64,000 nt of DNA from Mesorhizobium loti (GTDB taxonomy: Bacteria; Pseudomonadota; Alphaproteobacteria; Rhizobiales; Rhizobiaceae), in NCBI RefSeq assembly GCF_001510895.1, contig NZ_LPWA01000120.1, forward strand, positions 112,001-176,000. The letters run 5' to 3'. Positions 19,252 to 27,592 of the stretch are shown here, piece by piece. How positions within the stretch are numbered: the stretch's first letter is position 1; each line of letters begins with the position of its first letter. The notes under the pieces are model-generated. The model was not told the origin of the DNA. It worked only from the letters and a program-made list of their open reading frames with translations, and did no database searches. The position numbers and the translations under genes are program-made.

Positions 19252-19305
19252 TAGGTGTGGTGAGATTCAGGTCAGGCCGGCATCACCTGAATATCGACGC
19301 ACCTA
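19252..19305. repeat. Nested inverted repeat downstream of the ftsE-divergent gene
   Basis: Outer arms TAGGTG (19252-19257) and CACCTA (19300-19305), inner arms ATTCAGGT (19265-19272) and ACCTGAAT (19285-19292). The right end overlaps the stop codon of the gene at 19303-19947. The right half, CATCACCTGAA-TATCGAC, recurs at 60851-60870 beside another palindrome, so this is a second dispersed element family. Confidence 0.65.
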
Positions 19306-19947
19306 GCCGGCGAAGACTACAGAGACGGTCTTCACGCCGTTTCTAGGCACATCGAGCCGGCTGGAAAAGCCGAATCTTTCGCCGGGCGCCAGCGAGCGGT
19401 TGGATGTCCCCAGCCTGTAGCGGATGACGTTGCTGGCCTTGTCGGTGACGCGGATCTCGAGCGGCGGCAGCGACTCCGCCCTTGCGCCGTCATTGGCCGC
19501 CTCGCCGTCGACGAACAGGACGGGCTTCAATCCCGAGGCATCGATTCGCGACGTCACGCCGGAAATGCTGAGCGCGCTTGCCGGCTGCGCAGTCGCCCAG
19601 AAGGGGCTCTGACGCACCAACGCATGTCCGCCCGACACCCAGAAAGCGACGAGTGCCACGCCCACCCCGGCAGTCCAGAAGATCGGACCGCCACGCGAGG
19701 CCGGGCGCGCGGGCGCGGCCTCCGGTTTGCGCAGCATCCCCATGCCTTCGATGGATGGCGTCGAAGGCGTTTGCGGCGGCGGCGCCGCCATCGGTTCCGA
19801 ACGGGCCGCGAATCGCGGCAGCACCACATAGTCGGCATCGACGATGTCGGCCGGCGCGTCGAGCATGACCCGCTCCGGCGCGGCATTTGCCGCCGGGCCG
19901 GTCATGATTTCGCCGGAAACAGGGCGCGCGGTTCTGTCCTCAGCCAT
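19303..19947 (-). CDS. Conserved membrane protein divergent from ftsE
   Basis: A 214-residue protein without a recognised domain. The start is MAEDRTARPV (19945-19947). Residues 1-85 are Pro/Ala-rich and cytoplasmic; one membrane helix follows (~88-106, GPIFWTAGVGVALVAFWVSGG); residues ~115-214 form a likely extracytoplasmic beta domain (FVDGEA..., LEIRVTDKA, RFGFSSRLDVP). In related rhizobia the gene opposite ftsE encodes a zinc-ribbon protein with this layout, but no N-terminal Cys pairs are seen here. It shares its promoter region, including a CtrA box, with ftsEX, so a role in envelope or division is possible but unproven. Confidence 0.75.
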   Translation of the reverse strand: MAEDRTARPVSGEIMTGPAANAAPERVMLDAPADIVDADYVVLPRFAARSEPMAAPPPQTPSTPSIEGMGMLRKPEAAPARPASRGGPIFWTAGVGVALVAFWVSGGHALVRQSPFWATAQPASALSISGVTSRIDASGLKPVLFVDGEAANDGARAESLPPLEIRVTDKASNVIRYRLGTSNRSLAPGERFGFSSRLDVPRNGVKTVSVVFAG

Positions 19948-20043
19948 TACGGCCCCAGTGCAATCTTCGTTTGTTTTGGGTAAACGCAAATGGTTAACGC
20001 TTCCCCACCGGAACCGCTGTGAAACGTCGAAAACGAACCGAAA

Positions 20044-20059
20044 TTAACCAACGATTAAC
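20044..20059. promoter_or_regulatory. CtrA-binding box upstream of ftsE
   Basis: TTAA-N7-TTAAC, an exact match to the full CtrA consensus, lies 70-85 bases before the ftsE GTG and ~100 bases before the divergent gene at 19947. CtrA is the master cell-cycle regulator of alphaproteobacteria and controls division genes. The match is exact, but short sites also occur by chance; its place in the one intergenic region of a division operon raises its value. Confidence 0.6.
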
Positions 20060-20128
20060 CATGCCGGCCGATGGTCTTGGCAGAGAACAGGCTGGCAGGA
20101 CGCCGCCTAAGGTTTCAGGTCGCCGAAA

Positions 20129-20788
20129 GTGATCCGCTTCGAAAATGTCGGCCTCCGCTATGGCATGGGTCCGGAGATCCTCCGCGACATTTCCCTGCAC
20201 ATTCCGGAGCGCTCCTTTCAGTTCCTGAGCGGCCCCTCCGGCGCCGGCAAGACGACCTTGCTGCGCCTGCTCTTCATGTCGCTGAAGCCCACACGCGGGT
20301 TGATCACCATTTTCGGCAAGGATCGCTCGCGCATCTCGCGCGGCGAACTGCCGCTGCTCAGGCGCCGCATCGGCGTGGTGTTTCAGGATTTCCGCCTGCT
20401 CGACCACATGACGACCTACGAGAACGTCGCCCTGCCCTTGCGCGTGCGCGGGCGCGAGGAGGCAAGCTATCGCACCGACGTCACCGAACTGCTGAAATGG
20501 GTCGGCCTCGGCGACCGCATGCACGTGCTGCCGCCGGTGCTGTCCGGCGGCGAGAAGCAGCGCGCCGCTATCGCGCGCGCGCTGATCGAGCAGCCCGAGA
20601 TCCTGCTTGCCGACGAGCCGACGGGCAATGTCGATCCGCCGCTGGCGCGCCGGCTGCTGAGGCTGTTCATCGAGCTCAACCGTCTAGGCACCGCCGTGGT
20701 GATCGCCACCCACGATCTCGGCCTGATGGAGCAGGTCGATGCGCGGCGCATGATTCTCGCCGGCGGAAGGCTGGACGTCTATGACTGA
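20129..20788 (+). CDS. ftsE: Cell-division ATPase FtsE
   Basis: ATPase of the FtsEX complex, which couples the division ring to peptidoglycan hydrolases in the periplasm; 219 residues. The start is a GTG at 20129 (MIRFENVGLRYG). Walker A is GPSGAGKT (35-42), Q-loop VFQDFRLLDHMT, signature VLSGGEKQRAAIARAL, Walker B LLADEPTGNVD and switch His VIATHDLGLM. VFQDFRLL is a hallmark of FtsE. It overlaps ftsX by 8 bases (translational coupling). A CtrA box lies upstream. Confidence 0.95.
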   Translation: MIRFENVGLRYGMGPEILRDISLHIPERSFQFLSGPSGAGKTTLLRLLFMSLKPTRGLITIFGKDRSRISRGELPLLRRRIGVVFQDFRLLDHMTTYENVALPLRVRGREEASYRTDVTELLKWVGLGDRMHVLPPVLSGGEKQRAAIARALIEQPEILLADEPTGNVDPPLARRLLRLFIELNRLGTAVVIATHDLGLMEQVDARRMILAGGRLDVYD

Positions 20789-21766
20789 TCTTCCGGCCGA
20801 TCACCTGCACGACGAAGCTACCGAGACGACGACGGCGCGGCGCGTCCAGCGCAAGATGGCGCCGATCGTGCCGGCGCAGAACATCGCCGGCCGGGCGCTG
20901 GTGCTGGTCATCGCCATCATGACCTTCCTGTCCTGCCTGACCTTCGGCGCCGTGACGCTGGTGCGCGACACAGCTTCGGTGTGGGAGAACCAGATCTCGC
21001 GCGAGGCGACGATCCAGATCAAGCCGGTCGAGGGCCTCGACATGGAAGCAGCCCTTGCGCAGGCCTCGCAGGTCGCCAGCGAGTTCCCGGGTGTGAAAGG
21101 CACCAAGATCGTCGATCGCGATGCGACGGCGCGCCTCCTGGAACCATGGCTGGGAACCGGCCTCAACATCGACGAGTTGCCGGTGCCGCGCCTCATCGTC
21201 GTCACCATCGACGAGGCCAATCCGCCCGACTTCGCCGCCATGCGCGCCGCGATCACGCCCAAGCTGCCGAGCGCGGCGCTCGACGATCACCGCACTTGGG
21301 TCGACCGGCTGGTCGCCATGGCGCATACGACGGTGACGATCGGCTTTGCCGTTCTGGCGCTGATATTGTCGGCGACGGTGCTGACGGTGGTGTTCGCCAC
21401 GCGCGGCGCCATGGCCGGCAACGGCCACATCATCGAGGTGCTGCACTTCGTCGGCGCCGAGGCCCGCTTCATCGCGCGCGAATTCCGCTGGCATTTCCTA
21501 GTCACCGGAATGAAGGGCGCCGCCGCCGGAGGTGCTGCCGCCATTCTCGTCTTCATCGTCTTTTCCTGGTGGTCGTCGCGCAACATGGCGACGCCTGAGG
21601 CCGACCAGGCGACCGCGCTGTTCGGCAATTTCACCATCGGTTCCACCGGCTATCTCGCGTCGGCCTGATGGTGATGGTGATCGGCGCGCTGACGGCGGCG
21701 ACCTCGCACGCCACGGTCGTCGCCTATCTCAGTGATATCGATATCCGCCAGCCGGACGCGGGCTGA
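20781..21766 (+). CDS. ftsX: Cell-division protein FtsX (frameshifted near the end)
   Basis: Permease-like partner of FtsE. The main frame gives 295 residues: a cytoplasmic N-terminus, a helix (~35-60), an extracytoplasmic loop with DTASVWENQISREATIQI and three C-terminal helices, stopping just after STGYLASA. One base is missing at 21655-21657 (CTCGCGTCGG, where CTCGGCGTCGG is expected); restoring it continues GVGLMVMVIGALTAATSHATVVAYL and ends at 21764-21766, for ~328 residues. The lost part is the fourth helix, so as assembled the protein would be defective. A sequencing error is likeliest since the gene is otherwise intact. Confidence 0.88.
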
Positions 21767-21936
21767 TCATGGCGCGATTCCGGTGGGACGAGATGAACGC
21801 CGGCTTGAAACCGTTATGTTCGGGAAGGAAAACGATCACGGACCGAGCAGCTGCCGTAACGCAATGTGCGCCGCCTTATCTATCAAAGGCCGCATTTCAG
21901 AGTTAACCATAGGACGTTTTCAGGATTAACCTGGGG

Positions 21937-22662
21937 ATGATGGACGCGCGGGATTCGATCGGAACGGCTGGACGGATGCCAGCGGTGCTTGCGCGCGGCG
22001 CGGTGCCTGCAAGGCCCGGGCGTCTGAGATTTGCGCTTCGTATCTGCTCCTTCTTCGTGCTTGCCCTGCTGGCGCTTTTCGCCGGCGGCTTCGGATGGTT
22101 TGCCGACAAGGTCAGCAACATGACGACGCCGGCCAATCCGGCCAAGGCCGATGCCATCATCGTGCTTACCGGCGGCCAGTCGCGGCTCGACGCCGCCATG
22201 GATCTGCTGGCCTCGGGCAAGGGCGAACGGCTGCTGATCAGCGGCGTTCATCCCTCGGCCAGCCGCCGCCAGCTGCAAGTGGCGATGGGCGGCGACAAGC
22301 AGCTGTTCTCCTGCTGCGTCGACATCGACCGCGCCGCGCTCGACACGATCGGCAATGCCGAGGAGAGCGCCAAATGGGTGGAAAGCCACGCCTATGGCAG
22401 CATCATCCTTGTCACCAACAATTATCACATGCCGCGCAGCCTGCTCGAGATGGGCCGGCTGCTGCATGGCGCGCGGCTTGAGCCCTATCCGGTCGTCAAC
22501 ACCAATCTCGGCAACGGCAGCTGGCTGACCAAGCCGGAGGCGCTGCGCGTGCTGCTCACCGAATACAGCAAATATGTGCTGGCGCTGGCGCGCGGCATTG
22601 TCCCGCTTCGCCCGAGCGCCGAGGGCCTCACGATCGCCGAAGCCTCCGCGGTGAAGAACTAG
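21937..22662 (+). CDS. YdcF/DUF218-family membrane protein
   Basis: A 241-residue protein of the YdcF (ElyC/SanA-like) family. One membrane helix near residues 33-53 is followed by a Rossmann-like domain: ADAIIVLTGGQSRLDAAMDLL, LLISGVHP, NAEESAKWVE and VTNNYHMPRSLLEM, the conserved DUF218 blocks. Relatives act in envelope metabolism (enterobacterial common antigen, lipid carrier recycling), but the reaction is not known. In related genomes plsC commonly follows; here a PNPOx gene and a LysR gene lie between. Confidence 0.85.
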   Translation: MMDARDSIGTAGRMPAVLARGAVPARPGRLRFALRICSFFVLALLALFAGGFGWFADKVSNMTTPANPAKADAIIVLTGGQSRLDAAMDLLASGKGERLLISGVHPSASRRQLQVAMGGDKQLFSCCVDIDRAALDTIGNAEESAKWVESHAYGSIILVTNNYHMPRSLLEMGRLLHGARLEPYPVVNTNLGNGSWLTKPEALRVLLTEYSKYVLALARGIVPLRPSAEGLTIAEASAVKN

Positions 22663-22664
22663 GC

Positions 22665-23288
22665 TTAGCCGCGCCCCTTATCGGCATCCCCGCGCAACCG
22701 CACGATCTCCTGTTCGAGGCTCTGGATACGCCGGTCGCGTTCGGCAAGCGCCGCGGCCACGTCCGCCGCTTCGAAGCGTTGCGGGATGTGCTGTGGGCAA
22801 TTGGCGTCCCAGGCCGTGACGGTGAACAGGATCGCCTGCTCCGGCCGTGCCTTATAGTTTGCCGGCATCAGCCTTGCGGTCAGCTCCGCATCGTCCTCGA
22901 CGACGCGCGCCCTGCCCCAGATCTTGATACGCTGCCGAAGCATGTAATCGATCAGGAACAGGAAGGCCTGGGCGTTGTCTTGAAGATTGCCCTGGGTGAT
23001 GAACTGCCGGTTGCCTGAGAAATCCGCAAAGCCGATCGTGTGCTCGTCGAGCACCTTGAGGAAGCCGGCCGGGCCGCCGCGGTGCTGGATACAGGGCTGG
23101 CCCTCGGCATTGGCCGTCGCCAGGAACACGCTGGTCTGCGCTTCGATGAAGGTGGCGAGGTCGGGCGTGATCGCGGCGCGCCAGCCGCCGCGCTCCTCGA
23201 CACGAGCATAGGACTCGCGCGAACCCTTGCGGGACTGGATGGCCTTGACCGTGGGTGTGAAGGCGACATCGCTGGTGAAGGCGTTCAT
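22665..23288 (-). CDS. Pyridoxamine 5'-phosphate oxidase-like flavoprotein
   Basis: A 207-residue member of the PNPOx-like split-barrel family that binds FMN or F420. The start is MNAFTSDVAFTPTV at 23286-23288. The core reads SVFLATANAEGQPCIQHRGGPAGFLKVLDEHTIGFADFSGNRQF, the usual split-barrel strands and phosphate-binding part, and a terminal coiled-coil segment (AALAERDRRIQSLEQEIVRL, ~residues 178-197) is a feature of this subgroup. The enzyme activity is unknown. It diverges from the LysR gene at 23387, 98 bases away, which is likely its regulator. Confidence 0.82.
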   Translation of the reverse strand: MNAFTSDVAFTPTVKAIQSRKGSRESYARVEERGGWRAAITPDLATFIEAQTSVFLATANAEGQPCIQHRGGPAGFLKVLDEHTIGFADFSGNRQFITQGNLQDNAQAFLFLIDYMLRQRIKIWGRARVVEDDAELTARLMPANYKARPEQAILFTVTAWDANCPQHIPQRFEAADVAAALAERDRRIQSLEQEIVRLRGDADKGRG

Positions 23289-23386
23289 GCGGTGCTCCTC
23301 GAACCGAAGACCACATTTAACCCCTTCCGAAATCCGGGAGTAGAAGGCATATTTGCAATCCATCCTTCCACTTTCTGGAAGAAAGA

Positions 23387-24289
23387 ATGGATCGCCTCGA
23401 CGCTATGTCCCTGTTCGTCGCCACCGTGGACGCCGGCAGCCTCTCCGCCGCCGCGCGGCGCGCCGGCATGCCGCTGGCGACCGTCAGCCGCAAGCTCTCC
23501 GAACTGGAGAAACATTTGAAGACGCGGCTGCTCAACCGCTCGACCCGGCGCCTGACGCTGACCGACGCCGGCCAATCCTATCTCGCCGCCTGCCGCCGTA
23601 TCCTGGATGAGGTGAGCGAGGCCGAGCGCGCCGCCGCAGGCGAATATTTGAGCCCGACCGGCGAGCTGGTCATCACCGCGCCGGTCGTTTTCGGCCGCCT
23701 GCATGTGCTGCCCGTGGTCACCGCCTTCCTCGCCGCCTATCCCGACGTCGATATCCGCCTGACGCTGTCCGACCGGATCACGCAGCTGGTGGAGGAGCAT
23801 ATCGACCTCGCGGTGCGCATCGGCGAGCTGCCGGATTCGGCCATGGTCGCAACGCGCGTCGGTGCGATCCGCCGCATCGTCTGCGCCAGCCCGGCCTATC
23901 TCGCCGAGCACGGCACGCCGGCCGAACCACAAGACCTCATCGGCCACAACTGCATCACCTTCGAAGGGCTTGCCTCTCCGGCAACATGGAGTTTCGTCAG
24001 CGGCAAAAGCGAAATCACGATCCCGGTCCGCTCACGGCTGCAGGTCAACACCGCGGAGGCGGCAATCGATGCCGCGATCGCCGGTCTCGGCCTGACGAAG
24101 GTGCTCTCCTACCAGGCTGACGCCGCGGTGCGCGCGGGCACGCTTCGTGTGGTGCTCGAGCCGTTCGAGCCGCCGCCCTGGCCGGTCAGCCTCGTGCATG
24201 CCGGCCGGGGCCTGCTGCCGGTGAAGCTGCGCGCCTTCCTCGATTTCGCCGCGCCGCGCCTGAAGGAGCGGCTGGCGCGGTCGTTATGA
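23387..24289 (+). CDS. LysR-family transcriptional regulator
   Basis: A 300-residue LysR-type regulator. The winged HTH reads LFVATVDAGSLSAAARR, MPLATVSRKLSELEKHL (residues ~7-45), followed by LLNRSTRRLTLTDAG, the typical CrgA/DmlR-type subgroup. The effector domain contains GELVITAPVVFGRLHVLPVV and DIRLTLSDR. It lies 98 bases from the divergent PNPOx-like gene, the usual arrangement for a LysR regulator and its target. The inducer is unknown. Confidence 0.88.
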   Translation: MDRLDAMSLFVATVDAGSLSAAARRAGMPLATVSRKLSELEKHLKTRLLNRSTRRLTLTDAGQSYLAACRRILDEVSEAERAAAGEYLSPTGELVITAPVVFGRLHVLPVVTAFLAAYPDVDIRLTLSDRITQLVEEHIDLAVRIGELPDSAMVATRVGAIRRIVCASPAYLAEHGTPAEPQDLIGHNCITFEGLASPATWSFVSGKSEITIPVRSRLQVNTAEAAIDAAIAGLGLTKVLSYQADAAVRAGTLRVVLEPFEPPPWPVSLVHAGRGLLPVKLRAFLDFAAPRLKERLARSL

Positions 24290-24371
24290 CGAAGTTCAAC
24301 CGCCGCGCCGTTTCCTTTTTGCCCACGCTTGGTGTAACCAACGCACACTTCCACACCGGGCGCTTTCCCGC

Positions 24372-25166
24372 ATGCTCATTATCCGCTCGCTGGCGTTCAA
24401 CCTCGCCTTCTATCTCAGCCTGATCGCCCAGATGATCTTCTGGACGCCCTATTATTTCCTGTCGCCGCGCCACCGCGCCTGGTTCGTGCCGAAATTCTGG
24501 TCGCGCAGCTCGATGTGGCTTTACGACAAGATCGCCGGCACCAGGAACGAGATCACGGGGATCGAGAACCTGCCTGAGGGATCCTTCATCCTGGCGCCCA
24601 AGCATCAATCCTTCTGGGACGCGATCGCCTTCTTCCCCTACCTCAAGGACCCGCTCTACATCCTGAAGCGGGAACTGACCTGGATCCCCTTCTTCGGCTG
24701 GTACATCATGAAGATGCGCATGATCCCGGTCGACCGCGGCAGCCGCTCGAAGGCGCTGAAAGCGGTGGTCGCCGCGACCAGGCAGGAGATGGCGCGCAAT
24801 CCGCGCCAGCTCATCATCTATCCGGAAGGCACCCGCCGCCCGCCGGGCGCCGAGCCGTCCTACAAATACGGCATCGTCGAGCTCTACACCCAGTTGGGCG
24901 TTCCGGTGGTGCCGGTCGCCCATGTCGCCGGCCTCTACTGGCCGCGCCGCAAGTTCATGCGCTATCCCGGCACCATCAAGGCCCGCTTCCTGCCGTCGAT
25001 TCCGCCTGGGCTCGACAAGGAGGAATTCATGCAGCGCCTGATCGGCGAGACGGAAGCCGCCTGTGATGAGCTGCTGGTCGAAGCCGCGCGCGCGCCGAAC
25101 CCGCCGCCCATGCCGCCGACGGCGGCGAAGCGGCTGGCGGAGCTTGGCGCGGCAGCGAAGGCCTGA
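24372..25166 (+). CDS. plsC: 1-acyl-glycerol-3-phosphate acyltransferase
   Basis: A 264-residue membrane acyltransferase of the PlsC family, which makes phosphatidic acid from lysophosphatidic acid. The N-terminal hydrophobic segment (~5-28) anchors it. The acyltransferase motifs are APKHQSFWDA (the HX4D catalytic pair, here HQSFWD) and YPEGTRRPPGA, both complete. The start MLIIRSLAFNL follows the LysR gene with an 82-base gap. It is very likely a housekeeping phospholipid enzyme, though acyltransferases of hopanoid or ornithine lipids share this fold. Confidence 0.88.
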   Translation: MLIIRSLAFNLAFYLSLIAQMIFWTPYYFLSPRHRAWFVPKFWSRSSMWLYDKIAGTRNEITGIENLPEGSFILAPKHQSFWDAIAFFPYLKDPLYILKRELTWIPFFGWYIMKMRMIPVDRGSRSKALKAVVAATRQEMARNPRQLIIYPEGTRRPPGAEPSYKYGIVELYTQLGVPVVPVAHVAGLYWPRRKFMRYPGTIKARFLPSIPPGLDKEEFMQRLIGETEAACDELLVEAARAPNPPPMPPTAAKRLAELGAAAKA

Positions 25167-25172
25167 GCTTTC

Positions 25173-25793
25173 CTACGGCAGGGCCGCCAAAGCGGTGGTC
25201 AGCACCAGCGTCGCCGCGAAAGCCAGGTTGATCACCCGAGACGCCAGCGGATTGCGCAGCAACCGCGCGAAAACAGTTCCGGCGAGAAGCCAGAGCACGT
25301 GGATGGCGACGATCATCGCGGCCAATACCAGCAGCCTGGTCGGCAGGCCTAGGATATCGGCCTGTACCGAAGCCCCGGCAAACACGGCGCCGATCGCCAC
25401 ATAGGCTTTCGGGTTGGCGATGGCGAGCATGAAGCCGCCGAGAAAATTGGGCTTCGTAGCCGCGCCGCCGCGTTCGGCCAACGGCGGCGCGGTCGCAATC
25501 TTGAAAGCGAGATACACAATGTAGGCCGCCGAGGCGAGCGCCAGCACCGGCGCCAACCCCGGCACCGAGGCGAGCGCGCCGAAGATACCGGCCGCCACCA
25601 CCAGAAGCACCGCGACCGTGCCAAGCACGACGCCTGAGGTGTAGCGCAGCGAGGGCCGCAGGCCAAAGGCGGCGCCAACAGCCGTGACGCTGATTGTCGC
25701 CGGACCCGGACTGCCCATGACGACAGTCGAAGCAATAATCAGGGCCAGCAATTGCTGCCAGGGCTGCGCTTCCGCCAGAACTCCGCCGGCCAT
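25173..25793 (-). CDS. LysE-family amino-acid exporter
   Basis: A 206-residue inner-membrane protein with six predicted helices of the LysE/RhtB exporter family. The signature near the start is STVVMGSPGPATISVTAVGAAFGLRPSL (a GPG motif) and the loop GFMLAIANPKAYVAIGA (an NPK motif) is present. These exporters remove excess basic amino acids, threonine or homoserine; the substrate cannot be told. It converges with plsC, whose stop is six bases away. Confidence 0.85.
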   Translation of the reverse strand: MAGGVLAEAQPWQQLLALIIASTVVMGSPGPATISVTAVGAAFGLRPSLRYTSGVVLGTVAVLLVVAAGIFGALASVPGLAPVLALASAAYIVYLAFKIATAPPLAERGGAATKPNFLGGFMLAIANPKAYVAIGAVFAGASVQADILGLPTRLLVLAAMIVAIHVLWLLAGTVFARLLRNPLASRVINLAFAATLVLTTALAALP

Positions 25794-25872
25794 GCCGGAC
25801 CCTCCTCCTGCCGCATTGCGGCAGGACTTACGAGGGATTTGTCATGGTAGTCTTGGACGATCGTGCGGCTTG

Positions 25873-26820
25873 TCAGGCGCTGGCACGGTCGAGCGCTGCG
25901 ATGTCGTCCGCGGAAAGTTTCAGCGATGCAGCGCGGATCAGGCTGTCCATCTGGGCGGCTGTCGTGGCGCTGGCTATCGGTGCGGTGACGCCCGGTCGCG
26001 CCATGATCCACGCCAGCGCCACTTCTGCCTGTCTGGCCGAATGGCGTCCCGCCGCGGCATCGAGTGCCGAGAGGATGCGCATGCCGCGCTCGTTGAGATA
26101 CTCGGCCACGTCTTCGCCGCGCTCGCTCTGGCCGAGATCGGCCTTGGAGCGATATTTGCCGCTCAAGAAACCCTTGGCGAGGCTGAAATAGGTGATGACG
26201 CCGAGGCCCTCCGCCTTGCAGAGATCGAGCAGCGGGCCGTCCAGCGAAGCGCGGTCGTACAAATTGTATTCCGGCTGCAGGACCTCATAACGCGGCAGGC
26301 TCCGCAGGCTGGCGACGTCGAGCGCCGCGCGCAATTGCCCCGCATCGAGGTTGGAACAGCCCGGATAGCGGATCTTGCCTTTCTCCAGCAGGCGCTGATA
26401 AGCGCCGAGCGTTTCCTCGTAAGGCGTTGTCGGGTCCGGCCAATGCGACAGATAGAGGTCGATGACATCGGTCTGCAGCCGTTTGAGCGATTGATCGACG
26501 GCTTTCTCGATATAGGCCGCGGAGAGGTCCTTCCTGCCCTGCCCCATGTCGGAGCCGACCTTGGTGATGACTATGATCTTGTCGCGGTTGCCGCGGCTCT
26601 TCATCCAGTTGCCGATGATGGTCTCGGATTCGCCGCCCTTGTTGCCCGCTGCCCAGCGCGAATAGGCGTCCGCCGTGTCGACGGCATTGAAGCCGGCCTC
26701 GGCAAAGCGGTCGAGCAGGTCGAAGGAGGTCTTCTCGTCGGCGGTCCAGCCGAAGACGTTGCCGCCGAGAACCAGCGGCGCGATGGAAAGGTCGGTGCGA
26801 CCGAGACGGCGTTTGTGCAA
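25873..26820 (-). CDS. Aldo/keto reductase
   Basis: A 315-residue NADPH-dependent AKR barrel. The tetrad is present: Asp and Tyr in NAVDTADAYSRW, Lys in IVITKVG and His in YLSHWPDP; the C-terminal cofactor motif is PIASATTAAQ. I start it at the TTG at 26818-26820 (MHKRRLGRTDLSIAPL) because a GGAGAT ribosome-binding site sits 8 bases upstream and AKRs of this class begin with a related segment; the longer reading has unrelated N-terminal residues. The substrate is unknown (general oxidoreductase class, YajO/AKR11-like). Neighbours give no hint. Confidence 0.85.
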   Translation of the reverse strand: MHKRRLGRTDLSIAPLVLGGNVFGWTADEKTSFDLLDRFAEAGFNAVDTADAYSRWAAGNKGGESETIIGNWMKSRGNRDKIIVITKVGSDMGQGRKDLSAAYIEKAVDQSLKRLQTDVIDLYLSHWPDPTTPYEETLGAYQRLLEKGKIRYPGCSNLDAGQLRAALDVASLRSLPRYEVLQPEYNLYDRASLDGPLLDLCKAEGLGVITYFSLAKGFLSGKYRSKADLGQSERGEDVAEYLNERGMRILSALDAAAGRHSARQAEVALAWIMARPGVTAPIASATTAAQMDSLIRAASLKLSADDIAALDRASA

Positions 26821-26938
26821 GATTGATCTCCGATGCTGGGATGGGCCGCGATGCTGCCCAAGGATGGATTGCCGGTAAGCTAGGTCGTGCCTCGCCGAGG
26901 TCAAAGGCATGGTTTTGCTTTTTGATCGGGCCAGGCCT

Positions 26939-27469
26939 TCACGTAGGCGCGACCTGCCGCCCCACCTCTTCCAGCCAGTGGTCGCGAATGCCGAGCGCCT
27001 TCAGGTGTTCCACCGTGCTGCGCACATAATCCTCGTTCCTGCCCGACTGGCCGACGGCGCCGCGAACGACCGCCGCGGCATGGCCGGCGTCGAGCCCGCC
27101 GGCATATTGCTCATGCGCGCGGTCGACGATGTAGGCGACCGCCTCGACGGTTCGGCCTTCTCCCGCCCCGTCGAGCCGGACGTCGAGCATGCGCTCGAGA
27201 TAGACGCTGGTCACCAGCTCGCGTTCGCGCAGATAGGAAAGCACCTCGTCCCGCAAATCGCCGGGCACGCGAAAGGCAAGGCCGATGCAGGAGCCGCCGC
27301 GGTCGAGGCCCAGCACCAGTCCCGGCCTCTCGCGTGTGCCGCGATGCACGAAGGAATAGACGCAAAGCGACCGGCGATAGCCGTAGAGACGGGCGCGCCG
27401 CGTCTCGACATGTGCGAATCCGGGACGCCAGATCAGCGACCCATAGCCAAAAACCCAAAAATCGCCCAT
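26939..27469 (-). CDS. ChaC-like gamma-glutamylcyclotransferase
   Basis: A 176-residue protein of the ChaC/GGCT superfamily, which cleaves glutathione or gamma-glutamyl peptides to 5-oxoproline. The start MGDFWVFGYGSLIWRPGF carries the hallmark GYGSLIW substrate loop; the later RELVTSVYLERM and AYIVDRAHEQYAG blocks match the ChaC branch, including a Glu in a position suited to be the catalytic acid. It is cytosolic and stands alone. ChaC was once annotated as a cation transport regulator; the enzyme activity is the better reading. Confidence 0.87.
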   Translation of the reverse strand: MGDFWVFGYGSLIWRPGFAHVETRRARLYGYRRSLCVYSFVHRGTRERPGLVLGLDRGGSCIGLAFRVPGDLRDEVLSYLRERELVTSVYLERMLDVRLDGAGEGRTVEAVAYIVDRAHEQYAGGLDAGHAAAVVRGAVGQSGRNEDYVRSTVEHLKALGIRDHWLEEVGRQVAPT

Positions 27470-27592
27470 ATCGCCAAGCCTGATCGCACTCGAGTGACGA
27501 CATCGCACCGGTAAGGTGTTTCTTCTGTCCCAGCTTGTTGTGCGTGAGATTAACAGCCCGCTCGCCGTACGAGGGTTAACGAGAGCCGCAGC

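Noticed and set aside
21901-21936. CtrA box before the ydcF gene
   Set aside because: Two TTAACC strings are present but 19 bases apart, not the 7-base spacing.
27540-27592. CtrA box before the DUF2125 gene
   Set aside because: The two TTAAC strings are too far apart for a CtrA site.
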